Assembly (NCBI GenBank): GCA_963805445.1 | Contig: CAWDUI010000047.1 | Span: forward strand, 248,001 to 312,000 | Length of the DNA: 64,000 bases | Source: JAENVT01 sp963805445 | GTDB lineage: Bacteria > Actinomycetota > Acidimicrobiia > Acidimicrobiales > Ilumatobacteraceae | Direction: 5' to 3' | Shown: positions 55,310-64,000 of the stretch, in pieces | Layout of the letters: each line of letters opens with the position of its first letter | How positions within the stretch are numbered: position 1 is the first letter of the stretch | Notes under the pieces: model-generated | What the model was told of the DNA's origin: nothing | Database searches by the model: none | Seen by the model: only the letters and a program-made list of their open reading frames with translations | Translations under genes and position numbers: made by a program

Positions 55310-56758
55310 ATGCGCCACGACGAGTACCGCAACTTCGATGCCCTCGGCCTGGCTGATCTGGTGCGGTCGAAGCAGGTCAGCGCCGCGGAGTTGCTCGATC
55401 TGGCACTCGAGCGGGCGGCTGCCACGGACCACCGAATTGCAGCGGTGGTCTTCATGCAGGCCGAACGGGCACAGCCGGGCGATCGCCGCCGGACTGCCGG
55501 ACGGCCCGTTCACCGGGGTTCCGTTCCTGATCAAGGACCTCGGCTGCGACGCCGTCGACTTCCCCACCTGCATGGGCTCGCGGATCTACCGCGACTACCG
55601 GTACGACGTCGACAGCGAGCTGTTCAACCGCATCGAGCGAGCCGGGTTGGTCACCTTCGCCCGAACCACCAGCCCCGAGTTCGGCATCGGGCCGACTGCG
55701 GAAGGCGCCGCCTACGACCGGCCGACCCGCAATCCGTGGAACCTCGACCATGTGGCCGGCGGGTCGTCGGCCGGCTCGGCGGCCGCCGTGGCAGCCGGTG
55801 TCGTGCCGATCGCCCACGGCAGCGATGGCGGCGGGTCGGTTCGAATCCCGGCGTCGTCGTGCGGGCTGTTCGGCCTCAAGCCGACTCGGGCCCGCCTGCC
55901 CGACGGTCCGTCGTCAGGCGAGGGTTGGGCAGGCATGGCCATCGACGGGTTCCTGACTCGAACGGTGCGCGACACCGCGGCGTTGATCGACGCGACGCAC
56001 GGAAGTGACCTCGGCGCGCCGTACTACGCCCCGCCACTCGAGGAACCGCTGCTCGAGGCGATCCACGCTGCTCCGAGGCCTCTGCGAATCGCCTACTCGC
56101 ACTTGTCGTTCACCGGTGATCCGGTTCACCCCGACTGCCGCGCCGCGATCGACCACACCGCTGCGCTGTGCGCGCAGCTCGGCCACGAGATGGTCGAGGC
56201 CGACCCTGCGGTCGACATCCATCGGTTCATGCGTGCCTGGACGAACATCGTCGCCTGCGGTACCGAGTTGACCGTGCGCTCGCGGTGCGGTCGAGCTGGG
56301 ACGGGTGATCGGGCCTGACGAGCTCGACGGTGTCACCAACGGTGCCGTGGCCCTCGGCCGGACGATCTCGGGTGGCGACTACCTCGATGCGGTCAACACG
56401 GTGCACGACATCGGCCGCAACATGGCCCGATTCCTGGCCGACGAGCAGGGGTTCGACATGCTCTTGACATCGACACTTGCTGAGCCGCCGGCGCATGATC
56501 GGTCGGTTCCAGCCCGACAACGACGACTTCCTCGACTATCGCATGGGTCCGAACGGCGTGCTCGCCTACTCGCCGTTCACGGCCCTCGCCAACGGCACCG
56601 GTCAGCCGGCGATGTCGATCCCGTTGTTTTGGAACGCCGGTGGCCTGCCGATCGGCACCCACTTCATGGCTCGTGCCGGCGAGGAAGCGCTCCTGCTGCA
56701 ACTTGCCGCGCAACTCGAGCAAGCCGACCCCTGGTTCGACCGGGTCCCGCAGCTGTAA
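55310..56758 (+). CDS. Amidase-signature family hydrolase, three frameshifts
   Basis: About 483 residues. The catalytic Ser-cisSer-Lys triad lies in GVPFLIKDLG (Lys) and HVAGGSSAGSAAAVAAGVVP (both Ser). The substrate region ASDGGGSVRIP-like reads HGSDGGGSVRIPASSCGLFG. The end AMSIPLFWNAGGLPIGTHFM is typical of 6-aminohexanoate-hydrolase/amidase rather than GatA. Frame changes near 55470, 56285 and 56495. Stands alone on the plus strand; substrate unknown. Confidence 0.87.
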
Positions 56759-56768
56759 CCGTCCGACT

Positions 56769-56815
56769 GCGTTTGTGAGCCGGCGCCCCCATACGGGGCC
56801 GCAGACGTCAAACGC
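56769..56815. repeat. 47-bp palindromic repeat, copy 2
   Basis: GCGTTTG...CAAACGC with a GGCGCCCCCATACGGGGCC core; 42 of 47 positions match the reverse complement of 12921-12967. It covers the gap between the convergent amidase and DUF2277 genes and includes the stop of the latter. Confidence 0.75.
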
Positions 56816-57080
56816 TGCTGATCGTGGCCGCTTTGGCCAGGGCGATCCGGCGCAGCGGTGGCAACGTCGGCGGTGGTTGCTTGCGCGGCGGCAGCTCGCG
56901 CAGCAGTTGGGTCGAGGCCTGGGTGATCGTCAGCACGGCACGCTCGAACGCAGCTTCGGTGGCCGGCGATGTCTTCTGCACGCCGCTGATCTTGCGAACG
57001 TACTGGCGGGCCGCGGCCTCGATCTCCTGCGCCGTCGCCAGCGGCTCGAGCCCACGCAAGGTGGTGATGTTTCGACACAT
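56808..57080 (-). CDS. DUF2277 family protein
   Basis: 90 residues from ATG 57080. It begins MCRNITTLRGLEPLATAQEI, the fixed start of the DUF2277 family, followed by EAAARQYVRKISGVQKTS, FERAVLTITQASTQLL and LPPRKQPP. A small cytoplasmic protein widespread in actinobacteria; function unknown. Its stop lies in the 47-bp repeat. Confidence 0.85.
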   Translation of the reverse strand: MCRNITTLRGLEPLATAQEIEAAARQYVRKISGVQKTSPATEAAFERAVLTITQASTQLLRELPPRKQPPPTLPPLRRIALAKAATISSV

Positions 57081-57147
57081 GTCGTTCATCGTACGTCCGC
57101 GTGGATGAGCACTCAGGCTCAGCCCTCCACACGCCGATACTGTCGAC

Positions 57148-57853
57148 ATGACGCCGACGCCGGAACCGTGTCCCTGGGCGGCGCCGTCGCTGGCTGATCT
57201 GGTACTGGCCGATCCAACGGCAGTGATCAGCGAGCGGCCGTCACCGCACTCCGGCCTCGGACCAGCCCCTTCACGTCATGTGAAAGCCCTGCTCAGCACG
57301 GCCAAACGGCTCAGCAGCCGGAGTGAACGTGCAGAACATGCGGCGGCGAAGGAGGAGCAGCGGATCAGCGCAGAGCTCGACGACCTGCCGGCCGGGTGGT
57401 ACGTCATGCATTCCGTCGGCGTCGAGGAGTTCGGTGACAACGAACGCCCGATCGATCATGTCGTGATCGGGCCGGGCGGGGTCTATCGCCATCTACATCG
57501 AGCATCAGCTCGGGGCGAAGGTCTGGGTCAGCGAGCACACCGTGACCATCAATGGCCGAGACAGCGAGCGCCTGCGCGAGACGCGCTTCGAAGCGCGGCG
57601 TTCCACTCGCGTGCTGTCAGAGATGTGCGGGTTCGACGTAACGGTGCAATCGGTGCTGGTGCTGATCGGTGCGGCAACGATGCAGACGCTGAGCCGCCCC
57701 GCCGAGGTTCACGTTCGCACCCAACACGACCTTCGCGACTGGCTGTGCAAGCAACCGACCCGGCTCGACGCGGTCAAGGCCCTAGCGGTGCACGAGCGGG
57801 TCCGACGCACCGAGATCACGGCCGACGACTCGCTTGCGGACCTGTTCGAATAG
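57148..57853 (+). CDS. NERD-domain (nuclease-related) protein, frameshifted
   Basis: About 235 residues. A variable N-terminus is followed by a basic helix (RLSSRSERAEHAAAKEEQRI) and the NERD core: the GWYVMHSV strand, IDHVVIGPGGVYAI-type motif, then after an indel near 57485 VWVSEHTVTINGRDSERLRE and VLVLIGAATMQTL. The Asp of IDHVVIGP matches the nuclease-like acidic residue. Divergent from the DUF2277 gene. Role unknown; DNA or RNA processing is inferred from the family only. Confidence 0.75.
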
Positions 57854-57882
57854 CTCGGCGACTCGCCGCCTGGCCCGGGCGA

Positions 57883-58315
57883 TCAGGGGCGCGGCTCGAG
57901 CACGACGACCGGTATCTGGCGTTGCGTCCTGCGCTGGTAACCGGCGTAGTTGGCGTGCTCGGCGGTCAACGCCTCCCACAGGCGCGTGCGCTCGTCGCCT
58001 TCGGCTACCCGGGCGCACATCTGCCGGGGTGAGCCGTTCATGACGATCTCGACATCGGGATTGGCAACGAGGTTCGAGAACCACGCCGGGTTGCGATCGT
58101 CGCCCCCGTAAGAGGCCACGAGTGTCACGTTGTCGCCTTCGACGAGCGGACTGGTCAACATCGTCGTGCGTTGCTGGCCGGTCAGACGACCGACGGTCGT
58201 GAGCTTCAACACGGGCATGCCGGCAGCCTTCCCGGTGATCTTGCCCGCCGTGAGGTCGAACATCGCGCGATGAAATCGCGTCGACGACTTTGAAAATGGC
58301 AGCTTTCGGATCCAT
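57883..58315 (-). CDS. F420-dependent (DDN-type) nitroreductase family protein, frameshifted
   Basis: About 144 residues. MDPKAAIFKVVDAI, then after an indel near 58275 FDLTAGKITGKAAGMPVLKL, TTVGRLTGQQRTTMLTSPLV, DDRNPAWFSNLVANPDVEI. This is the deazaflavin-dependent nitroreductase (DDN) split beta-barrel, which binds coenzyme F420, typical of actinobacteria. The DRNPAWFSNL motif is the signature. Substrate unknown. It lies 80 bp after rpsG on the same strand. Confidence 0.85.
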
Positions 58316-58395
58316 GACAGCCTCCTCGGTGCCCGAAGACCAGGGTACCGCTGACAGCTGCCGATCAATTTTTGGCCAGCGCACTGGCCGCGGAA

Positions 58396-58866
58396 TCACC
58401 AGCGATAGTGGGCGAAGGCCTTGTTGCTCTCGGCCATCTTCTGCATGTCGTCGCGACGCTTGATCGATGCGCCCAGGCCGTTGCCGGCATCGAGCAGCTC
58501 GCCGGCGAGGCATTCGGCCATGGTCTTCTCGCGGCGGGCTCGACTGAAATCGACCAGCCAACGGATGGCGAGTGTCGAGGCCCGCCGTGGGCGAACCTCC
58601 ATCGGCACCTGGTAGGTGGCGCCACCAACTCGGCGGCTCTTCACTTCCAACGGCGGCTTGATGTTGTCGATCGCCCGCTTCAGTGTGGCGATCGGCTCGG
58701 CGCCCGACTTCTCTTCCACGATCTTCAACGCGTCGTAGACGATCTTCTCGGCGACCGAACGCTTGCCGTGCAACATCACCTTGTTGACGATCTGGGCAAC
58801 GAGCAGTGACCGGTAGATGGGGTCGGGAGTCAATTCGCGACGCTGTGCAGGGCCTTTACGAGGCAT
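58396..58866 (-). CDS. rpsG: 30S ribosomal protein S7
   Basis: 156 residues, the usual length. MPRKGPAQRRELTPDPIYRS, LKRAIDNIKPPLEVKSRRVG and the C-terminal ESNKAFAHYRW. Primary 16S rRNA-binding protein of the head. It follows rpsL by 13 bp. Confidence 0.98.
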   Translation of the reverse strand: MPRKGPAQRRELTPDPIYRSLLVAQIVNKVMLHGKRSVAEKIVYDALKIVEEKSGAEPIATLKRAIDNIKPPLEVKSRRVGGATYQVPMEVRPRRASTLAIRWLVDFSRARREKTMAECLAGELLDAGNGLGASIKRRDDMQKMAESNKAFAHYRW

Positions 58867-58879
58867 GGGTCAACAATCC

Positions 58880-59251
58880 TTACTTCTGGAGCTTTGCGCC
58901 ATACCGGCTGCGGGCTTGCTTGCGGTTCTTCACGCCGGCGGCGTCGAGCGCGCCACGAATGATCTTGTAACGCACACCGGGAAGATCGCGAACACGTCCG
59001 CCACGAACCAGCACGATCGAGTGTTCCTGCAGGTTGTGACCCTCACCGGGGATGTACGCCGTGACCTCGACACCGCTGGTCAGACGCACGCGAGCGACCT
59101 TGCGCATGGCCGAGTTCGGCTTCTTGGGTGTGTTGGTGTACACACGGGTGCAGACACCACGACGCTGCGGCGACCCCTTCAGGGCGGGCGTCTTGGTCTT
59201 GGAGAATTTGGTGCTGCGACCTTGCCGGACGAGCTGCTGAATGGTGGGCAC
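58880..59251 (-). CDS. rpsL: 30S ribosomal protein S12
   Basis: 123 residues. PTIQQLVRQGRSTKFSKTKT, VYTNTPKKPNSAMRKVARVR with the streptomycin-site Lys, and GRVRDLPGVRYKIIRGALD. GTG start at 59251 preceded by AAAGG. Confidence 0.98.
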   Translation of the reverse strand: MPTIQQLVRQGRSTKFSKTKTPALKGSPQRRGVCTRVYTNTPKKPNSAMRKVARVRLTSGVEVTAYIPGEGHNLQEHSIVLVRGGRVRDLPGVRYKIIRGALDAAGVKNRKQARSRYGAKLQK

Positions 59252-59451
59252 GCGTCTACCTTTGCGAACATATTGTCAACTAGCGCGCCGGGTGATCCAA
59301 CGCAGGACCCTGCAATGTTAGGGGCGGCGGGTGAAAGGGGCAACACGCGCCTCCCGGTCAGAGCAACTTTCCTGGTTGCGACACACTTTTGATCCGAAAT
59401 TACCCACCCGGGAACCTTCAGCGAACTGTCAAGAATGCCGATGAACACCAC

Positions 59452-60684
59452 GTGCCATTGGCAGTCATCGGCGGGTACCTCGTGTGCCTCGCGCTTCTCG
59501 CGCGTTGGGGGCGCGAATCGCTCGCGCACCGCCGGCGGATCAACAAGCTCGACTTCCGCATCCACGTCAACGGCATCCGCGGCAAGTCGACCGTCTCACG
59601 CATCATCGCCGGGCTGTTGCGCGAGGGCGGAATCGTCACCGTGGCGAAGTCGACCGGCACCGCGGCCGCAGTCATCAACCGCGATGGTGTCGACGAGCCG
59701 ATCGAGCGCAAGGCGGCGCCCACGATCCTCGAACAGATCGAGGTGACCAAGAAGTACGTCCACGGTGACGTGCGCGCCCTCGTCATCGAATGCATGGCGC
59801 TGAAGCCGCAGTACCAGGCCGTCAGCGAGAAGATGATCGTCCGCTCGAACATCGGCGTGATCACCAACATCCGTGAGGATCATCAGGACGTGATGGGTGA
59901 GACGCTGCCGGAGATCGCCCGTTCGCTGCTCAACACCTGCCCCTACAACGGTGTTTTGATCACGTCCGAGCGCAACCCGCTGCTCGTACCGATCATGGAG
60001 GAGGTCGCCGCCAAACGCGGGAGCCGGTTGATCGTCGCCGATCCCGAGTGGGTGACCGACGAAGAGTTGGAGAAGTTCGACTACATCGCCTTCAAGGAGA
60101 ACGTCGCCATTGCCCTGGCGGTCGCCGAACTCGCCGGCGTGCCTCGCGACGTCGCCTTCCGCGGCATGTGGGCGGCCGACCCCGATCCGGGCGTGTTGCG
60201 GATGAAGGAGTTGAAGATCCTCGGCAAACGGGTGACATGGGCCAACCTCTTCGCCGTCAACGATCGAGAGTCGATGACGGTGGCGATGGAGAAGCTCGTT
60301 CCGTTCATGACCTCCGAAACCACGACGGTCGGAATCCTCAACAACCGAACCGACCGCGAGCGTCGCGCCGTCCAATTCGCCGAGGTCGCCGTGCAGGACC
60401 TCGACTTCATGCGCCTCGTCACGTTCGGCGCCTTCGAGGGCCTCGTCACCGATCTGCTCGTGCAGAACGGCTATCCGCTCGATCACATCATCAACCTCGG
60501 CGACACCCACAGCCCGCCCGTCGAGACGATCGTCGATCGAATGATCGGCCAGATGCCGACTGAACACGTACTCGTCGTCGGCTTCGTCAACATCCACACG
60601 CATCAAGCGGAGATGATGCTCGACTACTTCGAGAACATCGCCGAGCCATGGGTGGCAGAGTCGACCTCGACCGAGGCCGACTAG
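59452..60684 (+). CDS. pgsB: Poly-gamma-glutamate synthase subunit PgsB/CapB
   Basis: 410 residues from GTG 59452; a TTG at 59389 would add 21. One N-terminal membrane segment (LAVIGGYLVCLALLARW), then the Mur-ligase-like ATP site RIHVNGIRGKSTVSRIIAGL, VIECMALKPQYQAVSEKMIV, and GVITNIREDHQDVMG. It ligates glutamate (or a related acid) into gamma-linked polymer at the membrane. Neither start has a clear ribosome site; GTG is preferred because PgsB proteins begin directly with the membrane helix. It overlaps pgsC (TAGTG). Confidence 0.88.
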   Translation: MPLAVIGGYLVCLALLARWGRESLAHRRRINKLDFRIHVNGIRGKSTVSRIIAGLLREGGIVTVAKSTGTAAAVINRDGVDEPIERKAAPTILEQIEVTKKYVHGDVRALVIECMALKPQYQAVSEKMIVRSNIGVITNIREDHQDVMGETLPEIARSLLNTCPYNGVLITSERNPLLVPIMEEVAAKRGSRLIVADPEWVTDEELEKFDYIAFKENVAIALAVAELAGVPRDVAFRGMWAADPDPGVLRMKELKILGKRVTWANLFAVNDRESMTVAMEKLVPFMTSETTTVGILNNRTDRERRAVQFAEVAVQDLDFMRLVTFGAFEGLVTDLLVQNGYPLDHIINLGDTHSPPVETIVDRMIGQMPTEHVLVVGFVNIHTHQAEMMLDYFENIAEPWVAESTSTEAD

Positions 60685-62486
60685 TGCACGACTACCTCTT
60701 CTCGTCGGAGATCGTGCGGTTCGCGTTCGTCTTCGGGATCTGCGTATCGATGATGCTGTACGAACGGCTGCACCTCACCACGGGGTCGATCGTGGTCCCC
60801 GGCTACATCGCCGTGTTCCTGGTGTACCCGATGGTCGTCTTCGCCACCTTCGTCAACGCGCTGCTGTCATACGCGATCATGAACCACTTCTTGCGGAAGC
60901 ACTTCATGCTCTACGGCCGCACCAAGTTCACGTTGATGGCGTTGATCTCGATCTCGATCCAGACGTTGATGCTCAAACTCACCCCGTCCGGCCCCTGGTT
61001 GTGGGAGAGCGACATCCCACTCTTCGTCGGTGCTGGATACGTCGTGCCGGCGCTGATCGCCCACGACATGGGCCGCCAAGGGATCAAGCGCACGACGAAG
61101 GCCGTGATGCTGGCCGGCGTGATCGTCTCGCTGCCGATCGCCCTCGCGCTGCTGTTGCACTTGAGAGGGGTCAACGATCTGGCTCCGCTTGCCGGCTTCG
61201 GCACGATGTCGATCGCCAATCGCTGGATCCCGACTGCGGTGCTGCTGTCAGCACTCGGTTCGTTCGGCGTGGCGCACAACTACAACCTCAAAGCCGGCGG
61301 CTTCGTCGGCGCAGCGTACATCGGCATGTTCATGGGCGACCCGTATCAGGTCGCAGTTGCATTCACCATCGCGATCGTGACGTTCGTGATCGTCCGCTAC
61401 TTGTTGATGAACGTCTTGATCCTGTTCGGCCGCCGGAAGTTCTCGGCGATGCTGCTGACGTCGTCGATGCTCTCGTGGACCCTGCTATGGGTCGGGCCGA
61501 CGTTCTTCAGTTCGCGCATCAACAACCACCTCGACCTTGCATCGATGGCCTTGACGCCGCTGTTCGTGCCGGGATTGCTGGCCAACGACATGGACCGCAC
61601 CAGCCCGCTCCGAGTGGTGACCGGCTGCGGTCTGGCCGCCGCATTCGTCGTGCCGACGACGTGGTGGATCCAGTCGCTGGTCGAAGGCACGACCTTGGGT
61701 CTGCAGTGGATGGCGTTGTCCATGGCAACGTTCGTGACGATCTTCTGGAAGTCGGCGCGCCAGCTCTACCGTCACTACCGACCAGCAGCAGTCGTCGAGC
61801 ACACCGACGAGGCGCATGAGGTCGACGACATCGACGATGTCGACGACGTGTTGGAGCCCGACGACGACACGTCGGTGTGGACCCCGCTCGTCGAGTACGA
61901 GGTGGTGCCCTCCACCGCGGTCGAGTTCGACGAAGAGTTCGAGCCCGAGTTCGAGACCACCTTCGCAACGGTGTTCGACCGCGAGTTCGAGCCCGAGTTC
62001 GAGACCACCGTCGCAACGGCGTTCGACATCGATTTCGTGCCCGAGTTCGAGGAGCACTTCGACGAACATCTCGACGAGCAGCTCCACGAGCATTTCCTCG
62101 AACAGTTCCAAGACGACATCGAGGAAGTGGTCGAGGTCGAGCCGTCGGTGGAGGTCGAGGAAACGGTCGACGAAGACGTCGAGGAGGCGCTCGAGGAGGA
62201 GACACCTGCTCCGGCCGCGGACGTCGAGGAGCCGACATGGCCCGAGGTCGAACGGCGCCGTGCCGGTCGACCGTGGAGCGACCGACCCGCAGCGACCGTG
62301 CCCGACGATCTGTCCAGCCTCGACTGGAAAGAGCTCGTGCCCAACGTCTACTCGATCGAATCGACGGCTTGGAGCCCGAGGGGCATCAAGCGCTGGCAGG
62401 ACGCCCACCCTGATGCGTGGGAGGACGCCGATCGCTGGCTGGCCGAGGCGCTCACCCCGAGCGACTTCGACTCACGCGTGGCGTGA
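60684..62486 (+). CDS. pgsC: PgsC/CapC-like polyglutamate synthase membrane protein with duplicated core and acidic tail
   Basis: 600 residues; typical PgsC is about 150. Two PgsC-like units are visible in tandem: GSIVVPGYIAVFLVYPMVV to RTKFTLMALISISIQTL, and AGGFVGAAYIGMFMGDPYQV to RRKFSAMLLTSSMLSWTL, each with four to five membrane segments. From residue ~385 a very acidic tail begins, with the repeats EFEPEFETTFATVFDREFEP and DEHLDEQLHEHFLEQF. It ends in a basic, folded-looking C-terminus (SIESTAWSPRGIKRWQDAHP). GTG start overlaps the pgsB TAG. No PgsA gene in the window. Confidence 0.82.
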   Translation: MHDYLFSSEIVRFAFVFGICVSMMLYERLHLTTGSIVVPGYIAVFLVYPMVVFATFVNALLSYAIMNHFLRKHFMLYGRTKFTLMALISISIQTLMLKLTPSGPWLWESDIPLFVGAGYVVPALIAHDMGRQGIKRTTKAVMLAGVIVSLPIALALLLHLRGVNDLAPLAGFGTMSIANRWIPTAVLLSALGSFGVAHNYNLKAGGFVGAAYIGMFMGDPYQVAVAFTIAIVTFVIVRYLLMNVLILFGRRKFSAMLLTSSMLSWTLLWVGPTFFSSRINNHLDLASMALTPLFVPGLLANDMDRTSPLRVVTGCGLAAAFVVPTTWWIQSLVEGTTLGLQWMALSMATFVTIFWKSARQLYRHYRPAAVVEHTDEAHEVDDIDDVDDVLEPDDDTSVWTPLVEYEVVPSTAVEFDEEFEPEFETTFATVFDREFEPEFETTVATAFDIDFVPEFEEHFDEHLDEQLHEHFLEQFQDDIEEVVEVEPSVEVEETVDEDVEEALEEETPAPAADVEEPTWPEVERRRAGRPWSDRPAATVPDDLSSLDWKELVPNVYSIESTAWSPRGIKRWQDAHPDAWEDADRWLAEALTPSDFDSRVA

Positions 62487-62526
62487 GCCGGCACGTCTTC
62501 GCCGTCCGCCTCACCCACGACCCTGG

Positions 62527-62623
62527 GTCGGGCGCGCCTTCGGTACAGCCGCTACTCACCACGCGCCCACGCAAACCCAACGGGTGCAACCCCGGTACCA
62601 GCAGTACCGGAATCGCACCCGAC
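62527..62623. repeat. 97-bp palindromic repeat, copy 2
   Basis: Begins GTCGGGCGCG and ends CGCACCCGAC, the same length as 31686-31782 and about 70% identical to its reverse complement with no gaps. It sits between convergent pgsC and rpoC, so both copies lie at convergent gene ends. Confidence 0.72.
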
Positions 62624-62644
62624 CAAGGTTGAGTTTGAGCTGCT

Positions 62645-64000
62645 TCAGGCTTCGACGGCGTCGCTCGGAACTGCGTCTGTGGAATAGGTGCCGTGGATGT
62701 TGCTCAACCACGCCGCCGGATCCTCTTCGACGTCGCTGGAGAAGTAGGCCATCGGCTGGTACTCCGGAGCCTTCACGTCGAACTCGCGATAGCGCATCAT
62801 GCCCGAGCCGGCTGGGATCAGCTTGCCGATGATGATGTTCTCCTTGAGGCCGATGAGGTTGTCGCCCTTGCCGTCGATGGCGGCTTCGGTCAACACCCGG
62901 GTGGTCTCCTGGAACGATGCCGCCGACAACCACGACTCGGTTGCCAGCGAGGCCTTGGTGATGCCCATCAGCTCGGGTCGGCCTTCAGCCGGCTTCTTGC
63001 CGTCTTCGACCATGCGGCGGTTGGTGTCGCGGAAGACCTTGGCGTCGGCACGCTCGCCGGGCAGGAACGAGGTGTCGCCTGGCTCCTGTACGCCGATGCG
63101 GCGGGTCATCTGGCGCACGATCAGCTCGATGTGCTTGTCGCTGATCGACACACCCTGGTCGCGGTACACCTTTTGCACCTCTTCGACGAGGTACGTCTGG
63201 GTCTCGCGGATGCCCTTGATCTCCATGATCTCCTTCGGGTCGAAGGGACCGTCGGTGATGGGCTCGCCGGCCTTGATCTCTTGACCGTCGGTGACGATGG
63301 CCCGGCTACCGGTCGGCAGGATCACCAGGTGCTCTTCGCCCTGGTCGTCGATCACCGTGACCGGGATGCCCTTGCCCTCGTCCTCGCCGATGCGCACCAG
63401 GCCGCTGGCACGTGCCAGGCGGGCCGAGCCACGAGGCGTACGGGCCTCGAACAGCTCGACGACGCGGGGCAGACCGCCGGCGATGTCCTTACCGGCCACA
63501 CCACCGGTGTGGAAGGTACGCATGGTCAACTGCGTGCCCGGCTCGCCGATCGACTGTGCGGCAATGACACCGACGGCCTCGCCGAGCTCGATCGACTTGC
63601 CAGTGGCCAGCGACCGGCCGTAGCACAGTGCGCACACCCCCAGCTCGGCGTCGCACGTCAGCACGGAACGGATGCGAACTCGGTTGACCTTGGGATCGTC
63701 GCGCAGCGCAGCCATCTCGATGTCGCCGATGATGGTGTTGCGAGCGATCACCGATCCGTCGCTGAGCGTGACGTCTTGCGACAATGCACGGCCGAACAGC
63801 TTGGTCTCGAGGTAGGCACGCTTGTTGGCGGTGTCGGGTGCGACGTGCTCGAGCCAGAGACCGAGGCTGCTGCCGCAGTCGGGCTCGCGCACGATCAGCT
63901 CCTGGGCAACGTCGACCAGACGACGGGTGAGGTACCCGGAGTCCGCCGTACGAAGCGCCGTGTCGACGAGGCCCTTACGGGCACCAGGGGTGGCGATGAA
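62645..64000 (-). CDS. rpoC: RNA polymerase beta' subunit, C-terminal part (cut by window edge)
   Basis: The last ~450 residues. FIATPGARKGLVDTALRTAD and SGYLTRRLVDVAQEL at the edge are the bridge-helix/trigger-loop region. The zinc cysteines are in CDAELGVCALCYG, followed by GEAVGVIAAQSIGEPGTQLT and MRTFHTGG. The frame is open to the window end. The usual neighbour rpsL is ~3.4 kb away, with pgsBC in between on the other strand. Confidence 0.97.
   Translation of the reverse strand, partial: FIATPGARKGLVDTALRTADSGYLTRRLVDVAQELIVREPDCGSSLGLWLEHVAPDTANKRAYLETKLFGRALSQDVTLSDGSVIARNTIIGDIEMAALRDDPKVNRVRIRSVLTCDAELGVCALCYGRSLATGKSIELGEAVGVIAAQSIGEPGTQLTMRTFHTGGVAGKDIAGGLPRVVELFEARTPRGSARLARASGLVRIGEDEGKGIPVTVIDDQGEEHLVILPTGSRAIVTDGQEIKAGEPITDGPFDPKEIMEIKGIRETQTYLVEEVQKVYRDQGVSISDKHIELIVRQMTRRIGVQEPGDTSFLPGERADAKVFRDTNRRMVEDGKKPAEGRPELMGITKASLATESWLSAASFQETTRVLTEAAIDGKGDNLIGLKENIIIGKLIPAGSGMMRYREFDVKAPEYQPMAYFSSDVEEDPAAWLSNIHGTYSTDAVPSDAVEA

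Noticed and set aside
59274..59279. TTGACA upstream of rpsL as a -35 box
   Set aside because: At 17-bp spacing the -10 would fall on the ribosome site and start codon, leaving no leader; the match is probably chance.
1..64000. tRNA or rRNA genes, prophage, insertion sequences or integrase genes
   Set aside because: No cloverleaf, rRNA stretch, transposase or integrase motif was seen in any gap or frame read.

Overview
The window is about 64 kb of high-GC DNA carrying the str/S10/spc/alpha ribosomal gene region of an actinobacterium. Type-Z S14, an F420-dependent nitroreductase-family protein, PyrR, SecY-adk-map downstream of the spc genes and the accessory gene content suggest Acidimicrobiia (Ilumatobacter-like). 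That placement is inference, not proof.

Minus strand, read from right to left: rpoC (3' part), rpsL-rpsG, fusA, tuf-rpsJ, then a contiguous block from rplC to rpsQ-rplN to rplO-secY-adk-map, and finally infA-rpmJ-rpsM-rpsK running off the left edge. The cluster is not continuous. It is opened at four places by unrelated gene sets: pgsBC between rpoC and rpsL; an F420 enzyme, a NERD protein, a DUF2277 protein and an amidase between rpsG and fusA; a lipoprotein/LCAT-lipase/CHAT-protease group, a sugar ABC system, GMC and TauE genes between fusA and tuf; and an Opp peptide ABC operon, an HtrA protease, a CocE/NonD hydrolase and a KimA-TrkA-TrkA potassium group between rpsJ and rplC. A strong hairpin terminator follows rpsJ and a good promoter (TTGGCA-N17-TAGAGT) precedes rplC, so the S10 operon here starts at rplC.

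Left part (1-13,700): an ABC exporter pair, a CYTH-CHAD protein, a compact arsenic island (two ArsR-type regulators, one fused to an arsenate-reductase-like phosphatase; ArsI/CadI; ArsC; an aquaporin-like channel; a small three-helix protein) with clear operators, the pyrR-pyrB-pyrC operon with a PyrR-binding hairpin over its ribosome binding site, and a papain-like (C70) protease.

Notable points: L4 and L22 both end in the same ~46-residue domain (76% identical to each other); two families of palindromic repeats (47 bp and 97 bp) occur once at each of four convergent gene ends; tuf uses a codon set unlike its neighbours; PgsC has a long acidic repeat tail. Roughly forty single-base indels break essential and non-essential genes alike, so most frameshifts are probably sequence errors. 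Broken genes are annotated over their full reconstructed span.
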